From the NCBI RefSeq assembly GCF_042646165.1, contig NZ_JBHRTC010000011.1: a stretch of 64,000 nt of DNA. One strand, 5' to 3'. Below the pieces are notes generated by a model. It saw nothing but the letters and a program-made list of their open reading frames with translations. It made no database searches and was not told where the DNA came from. Position numbers and translations under genes: made by a program. Shown one piece after another: positions 8,842 through 18,332 of the stretch. Within the stretch, counting starts at the first letter, position 1; every line of letters starts with the position of its first letter. This DNA is from Microbaculum marinum. GTDB lineage: Bacteria > Pseudomonadota > Alphaproteobacteria > Rhizobiales > Tepidamorphaceae.

Positions 8842-9509
8842 GCGCCGGGTTTTTTGCGAAAGGCCCGCCGATGCTCGTGCGGAGTCTCGGCATAGCCGAT
8901 GTCCAGCCTTTCGAAGGCGGGATCGTGATCGAGAAACAGCTCGCAGATAAGCGCCACGTGCGGAACCTCGATCTGTTCGTCGGTAAAGTGCCTGGTGATG
9001 CGAGGATTTGCCGAAGGGCGCGTCGTCGGCGAAATGGCGATGGACCAGTTGTAGTCGTCCATCAGCAGGATGCCGTCCGGTTTGACCAGTTCCTTGCAGA
9101 TCACGGTGGCCGGCGCATCGTGATGGAACATGTGACAGCCGTCGAGATAGATGAAGTCGAATACGCCGTCCTCGCCCGCGCGGCGCATGTCCTGCAGGAC
9201 CTTGGCAAGGGCCCAGCAGTAGCTGTCGAACGTCCGCCGGGTGTTGCCGTAGGTGCGAAAATTTTCGAATCCGTGGGCCGTCAGATCGGCGGCAAGGTCG
9301 TCGACCTTCTCCGCAAAATCGAAGAACGAAATCTCGCCGTCCCCGTCGAGTATCCGGCACAACTCGACGGACGTCGCCCCGATGCCGATTCCGACCTCTG
9401 CAACCTTCGGGGCGGACGTCCTATCCTTTACCTGTCGCAACAGCGCCAGGGCGTGCTCGCACGGCTTGGCAATGGCCACGAACCGGGGGTCGTCTCGTCT
9501 TTCGAGCAT
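8838..9509 (-). CDS. class I SAM-dependent methyltransferase, operon leader
   Basis: This 223-residue protein carries 'KVAEVGIGIGATSVELCRIL' (SAM motif I, residues 35-54), 'FDFIYLDGCHMFHHDA' and 'DGILLMDDYNW'. The DGxH and DD pattern is that of methyltransferases in the Methyltransf_24/macrocin O-methyltransferase group, which often need a divalent metal and methylate sugar or catechol hydroxyls. It is the first gene of the minus-strand operon; the first upstream in-frame stop lies about 85 bases before the chosen ATG and no better start is seen between them. It overlaps the fusion gene by ATGA. Substrate unknown; in this setting a sugar O-methylation is a fair guess. Confidence 0.78.
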   Translation of the reverse strand: MLERRDDPRFVAIAKPCEHALALLRQVKDRTSAPKVAEVGIGIGATSVELCRILDGDGEISFFDFAEKVDDLAADLTAHGFENFRTYGNTRRTFDSYCWALAKVLQDMRRAGEDGVFDFIYLDGCHMFHHDAPATVICKELVKPDGILLMDDYNWSIAISPTTRPSANPRITRHFTDEQIEVPHVALICELFLDHDPAFERLDIGYAETPHEHRRAFRKKPGA

Positions 9510-9780
9510 GTCGGATCCGAGCCGATCAATCAGCTGTGCAAGGGGTTCGGCGCCTGCCGCCGAACCTGCGTCGGGGCCTGTCAGTCCTGTCGATCATGAT
9601 CGCCCCCAAGCTTGCGGCCGATGGCCGACGCTGGCCGCCGAGGTTGCAATCCCGCAACGCTCTGCCGACGAACACAGTAACATGGATGTAAGCTGTCGAC
9701 GCGTTGGATACCCGATTAATGTCGCAGACCTGGCTTGGCAACATTGGCCGGATCGGCCGTTGAGGCGACGAGGAGAGACC
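9510..9780. promoter_or_regulatory. divergent intergenic region, no clear element
   Basis: This 271-base gap separates the start of the minus-strand acyl/glycan operon from the plus-strand YciI gene, so it should hold both promoters. I could not assign convincing -35/-10 pairs. A ribosome binding site (AGGAGAG) for the YciI gene lies at its right end. Confidence 0.4.
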
Positions 9781-10068
9781 TTGCACTACATTATCCACTG
9801 CCTGGACCGTGCAGAGTCCGTGGAAAAGCGACTTTCCCACTATGAGGCTCACAAGGCCTATCTGGCCAAGGCTCCCATCTCCATTTTAATATCGGGGCCG
9901 CTGCTCGCGGACGACCACGAGACCATGATTGGAAGCTGCTTCCTGATAGAAGCCGACAGCCTCGAAGCGGCCATCGAGTTCAATCGGAACGACCCGTTTC
10001 ATCGGGCGGATTTGTGGGAGCAGGTCTCGGTTCACCCGTTCCACAAGCGAATGGACAATCGGGAGTGA
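9781..10068 (+). CDS. YciI family protein
   Basis: A 95-residue YciI-like protein. I chose the TTG at 9781 because AGGAGAG lies four bases upstream and because family members start right at the first strand ('HYIIHCLDRAES'). The family forms small dimers with a ferredoxin-like fold; a conserved histidine/aspartate pair is seen here as 'SHYEAHKAYL', and 'ISGPLLADDHETMIGS' is the second conserved stretch. Biochemical roles are poorly known and include dehydrochlorinase-like or stress-related functions in a few members. It is monocistronic, divergent from the glycan operon and convergent with the cellulose TPR gene. The function in this cell is unknown. Confidence 0.85.
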   Translation: MHYIIHCLDRAESVEKRLSHYEAHKAYLAKAPISILISGPLLADDHETMIGSCFLIEADSLEAAIEFNRNDPFHRADLWEQVSVHPFHKRMDNRE

Positions 10069-10138
10069 TCTATCGGTTCGGTGCTGAGTGACCGGTCGTA
10101 CCGTGCGTTCGCGATGGGGCAGGGGCGGTCCGGAGGGT

Positions 10139-12244
10139 TTACCCGCCCGGGATGATGACGCCGAGTCTTTCGTCGATGGCGTTGAGCCCTTCGGTGCCGG
10201 GACCGACGCGCCCTGAATCCACGGCCGCCCGGAACATACGCTTGGCCGAGTCGTACTGCCCCAGCCGGTAATAGCACCAGCCTCGAATGACCAGGAGATC
10301 CACCACTTCCGGGGCGATCTGGCGGCGCTGATCGAGCAGGGTCAGCGTCAGCGCGTACTGGCCGCGATCGTAGGCGGCAAGCGCGCGTTGGGTGATTATC
10401 TCGGTCTGCAGCTCGACAGCCCGCGCCGGTGTCTGGGCGGCCTGCGTCGAGGCCGCCGCGGCCTCGCCGGTCATCCCCTTGCGCAGGAATGCAAGGGACT
10501 TGCCGTATGAGGCATCCGAAGCGGTTTTCGCGTCTCCGGCGGCGATGGCACGTTCGAAATAGGGCACCGCAACGATGGGACGATCGAGTTCCATCAGGCA
10601 CCAGGCAAAGGCCAGCGCGGTTCCCGCCGCGAGCGACCGCGGATCGGGAGCCGCTCGCGCGCAGTTGACGGGACCCGAATAGACCGCGCCGCCGCTGCCG
10701 CCCCCACGGGCGGTCGAGGCGCTGGACGTGCGCGCGACGCGGTCGGACGTGGCAAGGGCCGCAATCGCATCCGACCTGGGCGCCCACTCTTCGATGAGGG
10801 CGGCCAGCGCCTTGCTGTCCTTGTTGCGCTGATAGACGATGGCAAGGCCGAAGGCGGCCCGGTCCTCGTCGGGGTCCCATTCGAGTGCGGCGTCGAACCA
10901 TCGCTCGGCGGTCGCCGTCTGATCGGTATTCAGGGCGTAGAAGCCCAGGCCCTGCGCTCCCGTGGCATTTCGTGCACGGCTGACGAATGCGGCGAAATCG
11001 GCGACCATGTCCGCTTCGAGGCGAGGCGGGGGATCGTCCGTCAACAGACTGGTCAGCACGTCGATATACGCCTTGGCGTTGGCCTCGGAGGCATCACGCC
11101 ACTCTTCGGCGACGACGGCGGCCTGCTGCCTGTCGCCTGTATCCGCGAGCGCCAGCACGTAGCCTTCCGCGGCCTTGGCGTCGCCGCCCCAGTCCATCGC
11201 ATCGCTGAACCAGGGAACGGCCGCTTCGGCGTCGTTCCGGGAATAGTAGTAGAAGCCGAGCAGTGTGGCGTCGGTTGCGCTCTCCTCCGACCGCGCCACC
11301 GATGCGAGCAGTTCTAGTTCTTCTCTCGAAATGTCGGGTTCGCCGTTCTCCGCCGCAGCGCCCACGCGGTCGCGCAACAGGTCCATCCGCACGGCCTCGA
11401 ACTCTCCTTCCCCGCCCGGGCCGGGACGCTCGAAATCAAGCAGGCGGCTGACGTCGTCGGGGGGCAGGAGGGCGCTCGCCTTCTGGATGGTCGACAGACG
11501 CTCGGCGGGATCGTTGCAATTGGTGAGGATGTAGGAATAGAGGTCGACCGCGCGGTTCTCCTGGTCGGTTTGCGCGTAGGCTTCCCCGATATTCCACAGT
11601 GTGGACATCTCCGCGCAGACGAGCAAATCGGGATAGGCCTGCGCCGTCGCGAGAACGGTTCGCCACTGCTGGGACGTTGCCGCATTGGCGATCCGCTGCC
11701 TGGCTTCGGCCATGTCCAGAGCATTGAGCAGGGAGTCGGGCGGCTGCCAGCCCGGATCGGACTCCTGGCGTTTTGCGATTTCTTCGCGCGCGGCCGCGTA
11801 GTTTCCGTCGGAGAGCAAGTCCCACAGGAACTGCGTCTGTGGGTCGGATCCGGACAGAAGCTCATCCACATTGCGGGGCGGCACCCATTCGGGATGCAGC
11901 CGCTTGAGGCGGGCAATCTCCGCCTCCATGCGCTTTATGTCGCCCTGGGCTGCGAAATACCGCAAGGCGCTTTCATCGACACCGGCGGCGGCCCGGGGCG
12001 GGTCCGCAGGCGGTTGTGACGGAGCGGCGGCGGCAGGGGCGGTGTCCTGTGTTGTCGTCGGAGCCTGGGCGTAGAGCGTGCCGGTCTGGATCGTATCGGC
12101 GATTTCATAGGGCCGGACTTGCGCCCTCTCGCTCACCTGGGTGGCGGCACGAAGGGCGGTACGCTCGTTGGAATATACGGCGTAGACAATGGGGGTGGCG
12201 ACGATACCCAGGACGATGAGAGGGACGAGCCAGCGACTCAGCAT
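10139..12244 (-). CDS. bcsK: membrane-anchored TPR protein of cellulose operon (BcsK-like)
   Basis: A 701-residue protein with one N-terminal membrane segment (about 6-26, 'WLVPLIVLGIVATPIVYAVY'), a Pro/Ala-rich linker and then TPR-like helical repeats to the C terminus ('AVPWFSDAMDWGGDAKAAEG', 'AERWFDAALEWDPDEDRAAF', 'LGQYDSAKRMFRAAVDSG'). It would sit in the periplasm anchored to the inner membrane. It overlaps bcsZ by seven bases and ends the bcsABZ operon. Type III cellulose operons lack the BcsC outer-membrane porin and carry a TPR protein called BcsK at this place; no beta-barrel domain is visible here, so BcsK fits better than BcsC. It probably scaffolds the secretion complex. Confidence 0.65.
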   Translation of the reverse strand: MLSRWLVPLIVLGIVATPIVYAVYSNERTALRAATQVSERAQVRPYEIADTIQTGTLYAQAPTTTQDTAPAAAAPSQPPADPPRAAAGVDESALRYFAAQGDIKRMEAEIARLKRLHPEWVPPRNVDELLSGSDPQTQFLWDLLSDGNYAAAREEIAKRQESDPGWQPPDSLLNALDMAEARQRIANAATSQQWRTVLATAQAYPDLLVCAEMSTLWNIGEAYAQTDQENRAVDLYSYILTNCNDPAERLSTIQKASALLPPDDVSRLLDFERPGPGGEGEFEAVRMDLLRDRVGAAAENGEPDISREELELLASVARSEESATDATLLGFYYYSRNDAEAAVPWFSDAMDWGGDAKAAEGYVLALADTGDRQQAAVVAEEWRDASEANAKAYIDVLTSLLTDDPPPRLEADMVADFAAFVSRARNATGAQGLGFYALNTDQTATAERWFDAALEWDPDEDRAAFGLAIVYQRNKDSKALAALIEEWAPRSDAIAALATSDRVARTSSASTARGGGSGGAVYSGPVNCARAAPDPRSLAAGTALAFAWCLMELDRPIVAVPYFERAIAAGDAKTASDASYGKSLAFLRKGMTGEAAAASTQAAQTPARAVELQTEIITQRALAAYDRGQYALTLTLLDQRRQIAPEVVDLLVIRGWCYYRLGQYDSAKRMFRAAVDSGRVGPGTEGLNAIDERLGVIIPGG

Positions 12245-13335
12245 CGCGGATAGCGCTCCGCCGCAACGGAGAGGCCGAGGAGATGAAGCGTCGACGGGTA
12301 ATACAGTGTTGGCGCGAACGTTTTCAGGTCGTCCGGAATCGGGGTGCCCGCAGAAGCGCAGGCGACCAGCGCTGCGAGAAATCGGTAGCCGGGCTCCTCG
12401 AGCCTCTCGGTTACCGAACCTGTCTCGAGGTTGACCACCGCGGGAACGCCGTCATTGCGGGTAATCCAGTCCGCGAAGAAAGGTGCGAGAAGCTCCCGGG
12501 TGTCCAGGCCCGCCATCATCAGGTAAAGCGGAATTCTCAGGCCCTCGTAGCCGAACAGCGGCGCCCGGTCGGGTGCCGGAGAGAGTCCCCGCTGCCCGAA
12601 CTGCATCCAGTCGCTGGGCAGGTCGAGCGGCCCGAGGCCGGCGCGCGCAAGCAGCCTGGTCCCCGATTCCACTGCCGCGCGGTACGGGGCATCGGCGGCC
12701 AGTTCCTGCAGCTTCAACAGCGCGGGATAGACCCAGTAGGACAGGTTGATAACGACTTCGTCGGTCGTGCCGGCGTCCCTGAAGCCTTCGGCTCCCGGGA
12801 GGACGATCGTTTCGCCGTTTAGCGGGATCAACATGTGCTCGCCGACGGCCTTGGCGACCCGGGTGGCGATGGCAATGTACTCCGGGCTCGCCCACCGCTC
12901 ACCGGCAAGCGACAACGCGTAGGCGATGAGGATGTCGCCATCGGTTGCGTTGTTGATGTCGCTGATGTGGGGTGTGGCCGCCGGATCCCACTTCCATGCG
13001 GCCAGCCCGTCGTCCCGGATCAGCAGCTCGTTGCGGGTGAAGGTCCAGATTCGTTCGAAGGTTGCCGGGTCGTCCGCGCCGAAAGCCAGCAGCATTCCAT
13101 AGCCCTGGCCCTCGCTGTGCGTGATGTCGCCGTTCGCCGTGTCGATGACGCGGCCATCGGCCTGCACGAACTTCTGCTTGTAGACCTCCCAGTGCGCAGG
13201 ATTCACCGTGATTGGTTCGGCCGACAGGGGCGAGCCAACCGCCACCAGCGCCGTCGCTGCGCAGCATGCGACGATCAGCCTACGGATGGCTGCGGCACAT
13301 CCGGCGACCGGTCCGTTGTTGGCTCCGCCGCTCAT
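12238..13335 (-). CDS. bcsZ: cellulase BcsZ (GH8 endoglucanase)
   Basis: The 365-residue glycoside hydrolase family 8 enzyme has a signal peptide (basic start, hydrophobic 'LIVACCAATALVAVGSPLSA', cleavage near residue 39) and is periplasmic. The family motif 'THSEGQGYGMLLAF' places the catalytic acid at Glu75, and 'NATDGDILIAYAL' (129-141) supplies the conserved aspartates. It cuts beta-1,4-glucan chains and is needed for proper cellulose export in other bacteria. I chose the ATG at 13335 because it overlaps the bcsB stop as ATGA. The open frame upstream of this is a shadow of bcsB. Confidence 0.93.
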   Translation of the reverse strand: MSGGANNGPVAGCAAAIRRLIVACCAATALVAVGSPLSAEPITVNPAHWEVYKQKFVQADGRVIDTANGDITHSEGQGYGMLLAFGADDPATFERIWTFTRNELLIRDDGLAAWKWDPAATPHISDINNATDGDILIAYALSLAGERWASPEYIAIATRVAKAVGEHMLIPLNGETIVLPGAEGFRDAGTTDEVVINLSYWVYPALLKLQELAADAPYRAAVESGTRLLARAGLGPLDLPSDWMQFGQRGLSPAPDRAPLFGYEGLRIPLYLMMAGLDTRELLAPFFADWITRNDGVPAVVNLETGSVTERLEEPGYRFLAALVACASAGTPIPDDLKTFAPTLYYPSTLHLLGLSVAAERYPRC

Positions 13336-15830
13336 TCGGTCCTCCCGATGCGGCGCAGCAGCATGGCGGTCGAAATGCCCAGCAACACGCATGAGAATGC
13401 GATCAGCAATGCATATGTGGCGATGTTCTCCGACAACCAATTCGCCGCAATCAGCCGGACGTTTCGTGGCGTCAGCGGACTGGTGACGACGAACTCGAAT
13501 GTGGAAACCGGCGTGGTGCTCAGGCTCTGCGAGGCAGTGTCGAACGTCGCCGCGCGACCGGATATCTGGCGCCACAGCGTCGGTGCGGTGAGCTGTGCCG
13601 TGACATTTGCCAGATCCTCGGCATCGGGCGCGGTGAGCAGCGTCCAGACATGTTGCCGATCGAAACTTGGTCCCTGCGCGATCAGCAGGTCGGCTCCTGC
13701 CGGAGGGGTCATCATTGCAGATTCGCCCAATTCCACCGGGAACGACGATATGGTGATGTCGAACGTCTCCTGGAGCCAGTTCTCGAGGCGCACGAGAGCA
13801 TTGCGCCAGGTGCTCGTCGTCACCCGTTCGCGCCACTCGGCTTGCAGATTGTCCGTCGCGCCGGGTGGGGTCCGCATCGTCATGGGCCCGTCGGGCGCAC
13901 CTTCGCCGCGCGGGAGTGTTGTAATGTCGGGTCCGGAACCCTCGGAGCCGGGGCTGGGCGATGGCTGCCACGTCTGGCGGACGTTGGTGCTGACTCCGAC
14001 CTGGGGCAGGATGCCCGGCGGCAGGCTGGCTACAGGACCGACGATCAGGGCCGCGGCATTGGCCAGTTCGGCATCCGTGGCGGCAACCTGCAACGGGATC
14101 AGCCTGCTGCGCAGTGTCGCAAGCCGCGCGCTCAGCGTACCGGCCGCCGACAGCGACTGCGGATCGGTGTCGCTGATGAGGATCGTGGTCACGCCCTCCT
14201 CGGCGTAGGGGTAGGCGCCCGCCGCGAACGGGGCAAGATCCGGCCTGCGGGCTATGCGCGCGTATTCAGGGAACCGCAGTTCGGAGCTGTCGAACAGCGC
14301 GAAGCGCGGTTGCGTGGGCGTGGTGGCGCCCGGCAGGCAGGCCGCGTCGGCACTCGTCTTGACGATCGCCTCGAGCCTTATCTCGTTGAGGCCAGGCGTG
14401 AAATTCTTCAGCGGAATATTGATCGGTTGCCGCGAGAACAGCGTGCCTCCGCGTGTCCGGATCTGGAGCGTGGAGGCGATCTGGTTGTTGACGTACACGT
14501 CGACCCTGCTCTCCGGCAGTGCGTCGCTGGCGAAGGCAGCATCGAGAAACAGCGTGGCTTCGCCGTAGGCGGCTGCGTAGAAGTCGGGAGCCAGACCCAC
14601 CATGAACCGCGTCTGGAAGCGGCGGCCGGCGAACTCGATGGAGGAGACGCCGAGATCCGCCAGGCTGATCCCCCGCGATCCGGACAGCACCGCGACGTTC
14701 GGCGACCACCAGCTGCTCGTCTCGATCACGTCGGTGGGCGGATAGGCCTGCTGCAACTGCTGTGCCGAGCGTTCCAGGGTGTTGCGGATGCTTTCGGGCG
14801 TCGGGCCGCTGATCACCACGGTCGTTATGCCTGCGATGTCGGCAGGGATCACCCGGAATATCCCTTGCTGGTCGGCATCGTCGGGCCGCAGGCCGAGCCG
14901 GGACGCGACCGTATCGGCGGTTGCCACTATCAATGCGAACTCGCCGAAGCCGGCATCGGCGGGCAGGTCGTCGGCAAACCGTACGACGGGGTGAGCGAAC
15001 TGGCCGATCAGCACGACTTCCTGAATGGCCTGCAACGCGGCCTCCATGACGCCCGGTGACGGGTTGCCGCCCTGAATCAGGTGGATCGTGGTGCGCCCGT
15101 TCTCGCCGACTCCGATCGCGGGCAGTTCGGCAAGCGACGTGATCTGCGCGCTCTGAGGGTTCGAGAACCGAAACCCGGTTCCCTCGCTGAACACGCGCGT
15201 CCACAATTCGTAGGTCGCCTGTTCCGTACAGTCGACGCGATGCGATTGCCGCACCTGGAACCGCACCTTGTTGTCACCGGGTGCGAGCACGCCCGCGGCT
15301 ACGTCGACCTGAACGGTCCGAGCGCTGTCCGACGCGTCTATCCGAGTTTCCAGTACGATCTGGTCGTTCATTGTCACGCGCAGCCACGATTCTTCCGGTA
15401 CGACGACGACGGAATTCGTGAAACGGACGCTGAATCTTGCCGGGCCTTCCGCCTGCTTGCTGGTCAGGAAGACTGTCCACGCATACGAATCAATCTCACC
15501 CGTGAACATGAAAGTCTCTGCCGGAAGAACCGGACGGTCAACAAGGGCGGTGCCCTGGGCCGGCATCGTGCGCACGGGTGCCTGCCCCGCGCGGTTCACG
15601 GGCTCGGGGGCATTGCCGCTCGGATCCATTGAAAACGGACGCGACACTCCGGGCGCCGCGGGCTGAGATTCCGCAGGGGCTTCGGGCCGCTCGTCGACGG
15701 TGTCGCCGGTCCGGGGCTCCATCTGGAACGGACGCTCGGTCTGCTGCGCCTGTGCCGACAGGGCCATGAGAACAAGGCCTGCGGCGGTTGCCAGACGCAC
15801 TCCGATCAGCCAGCGGGCCGGCACGGTCAT
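13332..15830 (-). CDS. bcsB: cellulose synthase regulatory subunit BcsB
   Basis: The 832-residue periplasmic subunit of cellulose synthase. It has an N-terminal signal peptide ending near 'SAQAQQ', a Pro-rich linker, alternating carbohydrate-binding and flavodoxin-like regions ('EESWLRVTMNDQIV', 'VDVYVNNQIASTLQI', 'LNEIRLEAIVKTSADAACLP'), and one C-terminal membrane anchor at about 804-826 that packs against BcsA. The length is in the usual range (about 750-850). BcsB guides the nascent glucan through the periplasm and is needed for BcsA activity. The gene lies 13 bases after bcsA and is preceded by GGGAAAGGG. Confidence 0.95.
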   Translation of the reverse strand: MTVPARWLIGVRLATAAGLVLMALSAQAQQTERPFQMEPRTGDTVDERPEAPAESQPAAPGVSRPFSMDPSGNAPEPVNRAGQAPVRTMPAQGTALVDRPVLPAETFMFTGEIDSYAWTVFLTSKQAEGPARFSVRFTNSVVVVPEESWLRVTMNDQIVLETRIDASDSARTVQVDVAAGVLAPGDNKVRFQVRQSHRVDCTEQATYELWTRVFSEGTGFRFSNPQSAQITSLAELPAIGVGENGRTTIHLIQGGNPSPGVMEAALQAIQEVVLIGQFAHPVVRFADDLPADAGFGEFALIVATADTVASRLGLRPDDADQQGIFRVIPADIAGITTVVISGPTPESIRNTLERSAQQLQQAYPPTDVIETSSWWSPNVAVLSGSRGISLADLGVSSIEFAGRRFQTRFMVGLAPDFYAAAYGEATLFLDAAFASDALPESRVDVYVNNQIASTLQIRTRGGTLFSRQPINIPLKNFTPGLNEIRLEAIVKTSADAACLPGATTPTQPRFALFDSSELRFPEYARIARRPDLAPFAAGAYPYAEEGVTTILISDTDPQSLSAAGTLSARLATLRSRLIPLQVAATDAELANAAALIVGPVASLPPGILPQVGVSTNVRQTWQPSPSPGSEGSGPDITTLPRGEGAPDGPMTMRTPPGATDNLQAEWRERVTTSTWRNALVRLENWLQETFDITISSFPVELGESAMMTPPAGADLLIAQGPSFDRQHVWTLLTAPDAEDLANVTAQLTAPTLWRQISGRAATFDTASQSLSTTPVSTFEFVVTSPLTPRNVRLIAANWLSENIATYALLIAFSCVLLGISTAMLLRRIGRTE

Positions 15831-15843
15831 CCCTTTCCCACCC

Positions 15844-18018
15844 TCAAGGGGCCGCCCGCCGGGCGGGAGTGCCGCGCCGGGCGAACAGATAGGTGAGGCC
15901 GCGACCTGTCTGGAAAATCGCCATGAACAGGAACTGGATGGTGCCCCAGAGCACGCCGATGTTCACGCGCCGCCTGTTCTGGAATTCCGACCACTTGCTC
16001 GAGTCCGCATAGATCATGTCTGCGATGACGCGGAAGTCGTCCGCAGTCGGTGAGGCGACGCGGCAGCCCAGAACAACGCCTTCGCCGTTGTGGGTCGCCC
16101 GTTGCACCGTCAGTTCGATCGGCTGATTGGCCGCTTCGGAGCGCGGTCGCACAAGGCGCAGCAACAGCGTGCTGCCTTCCTCGATCCGGCCGGATTCCAC
16201 GCCCGGTATCGACAGGCGGACGCCGCCGGTGGAAGCGTCGAGCACAGTTGCCGCGTGGCTTTGGCCGCCGAACGTCGCCTCGGCACGGCGAGCCAACGCG
16301 ACGCGGATGTTCCGCCGCAGGTCCCGTCGTTCGGACACAACCCCGAGGGCGCAGCCGACGATGATCAGGTTGAACAGGTTCCAGCCGCCGACCACCAGCG
16401 TGATGTCGGCGTCGTAGGGTTGTTCCAGCACCCGCCAGACCGTGACCCCGACCCCGAACAGCAGGATTGCAAAGATCATGTAGAACGGCGCGGCGAGTTC
16501 GGAGATGCGGCTCTCCTCGAGCGACTCGTCCTTCGCCGTCACCTTGAACGTCGGCTTGGTGGGGTGAAGAATCGCGGAAATCGCAGCGCGGACGAGGTGG
16601 ACCGACTGTATATACTCGTACAGTTCAGATATCCACGGCCATCTGTATCGCCCATACATGTAGTTCTGCATGATAACGTTTATTATCATGTAGATCGCGA
16701 TATAGGCGAGAAACTCCTCGCCGGACGCGTTGAATATTTTCAGAGAAAAGAACAGGTAGAACAGCGGCGAGATTAGGAATATCAGCCGGGCGAACGGGAA
16801 CAGCCAGTACAAAGTGCTGGAGGCGTAGCACAGCCTCTGCGAGAAGGTCAGGCCGCGCTTCAGGACGGGACGCTTGAGCAGCATGATCTGGATCATGCCC
16901 TGCGCCCAGCGCGAGCGCTGGCCGATGAAGGCGGAGAACGTCAGGGGCTGCAGCCCGGCGATGAGGGGGCGGTCGACGTAGACGCTGTTCCATCCGCGCG
17001 CGTGCAGGTCGATTGCCGTTTCGCAGTCTTCGGTGATGCTCACGCCGCTGAACCCGGAGCCTTCCTCCAGCGCGGCGCGGCGCAGCACGGCTGCAGATCC
17101 GCAGAAAAACGAGGCGTTCCACTTGTCCAGACCGCGCTGGATCACGCCGTAGAACATCTCGTTTTCCGACGGCATCGTGCCGAAGGTGTCGAGATTGCGC
17201 TCCAGCGGGTCGGGATTCAGGAAGAAGTGCGGCGACTGCACCAGAAAGAGCTTCGGATCCTCGGCGAAGTATCCGACCGTCTGCGTCAGGAAGTCCCGCG
17301 TCGGCGCATGATCGGCGTCGAGCACGGCGACCAGCTCCGCCTTCGAGTGGGCGAGGCCGTTGTTCAGGTTGCCGGCCTTGGCGTGCTCGTTGCGGGCCCG
17401 CGTCAGATAGCGCACGTCGAGGCTTTCGCACAGCTTCTGCAGATTGGCGCGGCGCTGCTGCGCGACGATCGCGACCGACGCGTCGTCGGCTTCGCATTTC
17501 TGGTCGGTCCCGCCATCGTCCAGGAGCCAGACCGTGAACCTGTCGCTCGGGTAGTCCATCGCCTTCGCGGCGGCCAGGGTTATGCCGAGGAGATCGTAGT
17601 CCTCATTGTAGCTGGGCACGAAGACGTCGACGGTGGGGAAGTATCCGTTCTTCGGATTCTCGCGCGCCGGCCGCGGCGCCAGCGGATCCGACACGGTAAA
17701 CAGGCTGATGGCGAACATGCCTACGCAGTAAAGCTCCGCAACATACAGCAGCAGCGCCGGGATGAAGTTCTCCAGCTGCGACACCGGCGGCAGCGTGCTG
17801 GTGGTGCGCCAGAAGATGTAGCGCAGGACGATCGCCGTCCCCAGGGCCAGCGCGATGTGGCGCCACATCCCGGTGGGCCTCAGCAACTTCAGGAGTATGA
17901 TCGCGACCATGACCAGCAGGCCCGCGGTCAGGTGGGCCTGCAAGCTCACCGGTTGCGTCACGAAAAACAGAACGCAAGCAGCGGACAGTATCCAGAAGAC
18001 GGCTGAGAAGAATTTCAT
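15844..18018 (-). CDS. bcsA: cellulose synthase catalytic subunit BcsA (UDP-forming, PilZ domain)
   Basis: The 724-residue inner-membrane enzyme that polymerises UDP-glucose into beta-1,4-glucan and extrudes it. GT2 catalytic motifs are complete: DDGG at 167-170, DAD at 234-236, TED at 329-331 and QRSRW at 367-371. About four N-terminal and four later membrane segments flank the catalytic domain. A C-terminal PilZ domain has 'RRDLRR' (564-569) and 'DASTGG' (594-599), the c-di-GMP binding residues, so synthesis should depend on c-di-GMP. The ATG at 18018 is preceded by TAGGGAAC. It is first in the operon bcsA-bcsB-bcsZ-bcsK. Confidence 0.97.
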   Translation of the reverse strand: MKFFSAVFWILSAACVLFFVTQPVSLQAHLTAGLLVMVAIILLKLLRPTGMWRHIALALGTAIVLRYIFWRTTSTLPPVSQLENFIPALLLYVAELYCVGMFAISLFTVSDPLAPRPARENPKNGYFPTVDVFVPSYNEDYDLLGITLAAAKAMDYPSDRFTVWLLDDGGTDQKCEADDASVAIVAQQRRANLQKLCESLDVRYLTRARNEHAKAGNLNNGLAHSKAELVAVLDADHAPTRDFLTQTVGYFAEDPKLFLVQSPHFFLNPDPLERNLDTFGTMPSENEMFYGVIQRGLDKWNASFFCGSAAVLRRAALEEGSGFSGVSITEDCETAIDLHARGWNSVYVDRPLIAGLQPLTFSAFIGQRSRWAQGMIQIMLLKRPVLKRGLTFSQRLCYASSTLYWLFPFARLIFLISPLFYLFFSLKIFNASGEEFLAYIAIYMIINVIMQNYMYGRYRWPWISELYEYIQSVHLVRAAISAILHPTKPTFKVTAKDESLEESRISELAAPFYMIFAILLFGVGVTVWRVLEQPYDADITLVVGGWNLFNLIIVGCALGVVSERRDLRRNIRVALARRAEATFGGQSHAATVLDASTGGVRLSIPGVESGRIEEGSTLLLRLVRPRSEAANQPIELTVQRATHNGEGVVLGCRVASPTADDFRVIADMIYADSSKWSEFQNRRRVNIGVLWGTIQFLFMAIFQTGRGLTYLFARRGTPARRAAP

Positions 18019-18332
18019 GTTCCCTACAGAAGCTTGATTCTGCCCAGTCCCCTAACTGCGGCGCTCCTCTACGTGAGTATTGTGTGTTATCGGTACATGT
18101 GATCGAGAAAAACCGGACGCTCTTGATTGCCAGTAAAAGTGCCAGCATCTGCTTCGGCAAAAGATGTCGGGCTTGACCTCGGCGTCCAGGGTTGATTCAC
18201 CTACTACCAATTCAGGATCACGATGATTCGCCAAGCACCACGCGTATGATAGCCCATTGTCGACGCTCCAGGACGGGGATCCGAGAAGCCTCCAGGCGCA
18301 CCGGTTCGTACCGTGTTGGCAGTGTTCGGCGA
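18019..18332. promoter_or_regulatory. bcsA-bcsN divergent intergenic region
   Basis: This 314-base region separates divergent bcsA and bcsN and should hold both promoters. It is less G+C-rich than its neighbours. A direct repeat TGCCAG-N6-TGCCAG lies at 18128-18145, about 110 bases upstream of bcsA, and could be a regulator site. I found no convincing sigma-70 pair and no reliable open reading frame. Confidence 0.45.

Noticed and set aside
18128..18145. Sigma-54 promoter for bcsA (TGGCAC...)
   Set aside because: The minus strand shows TGGCAC but the downstream GC is not at the required spacing, so the -24/-12 pattern is not met.
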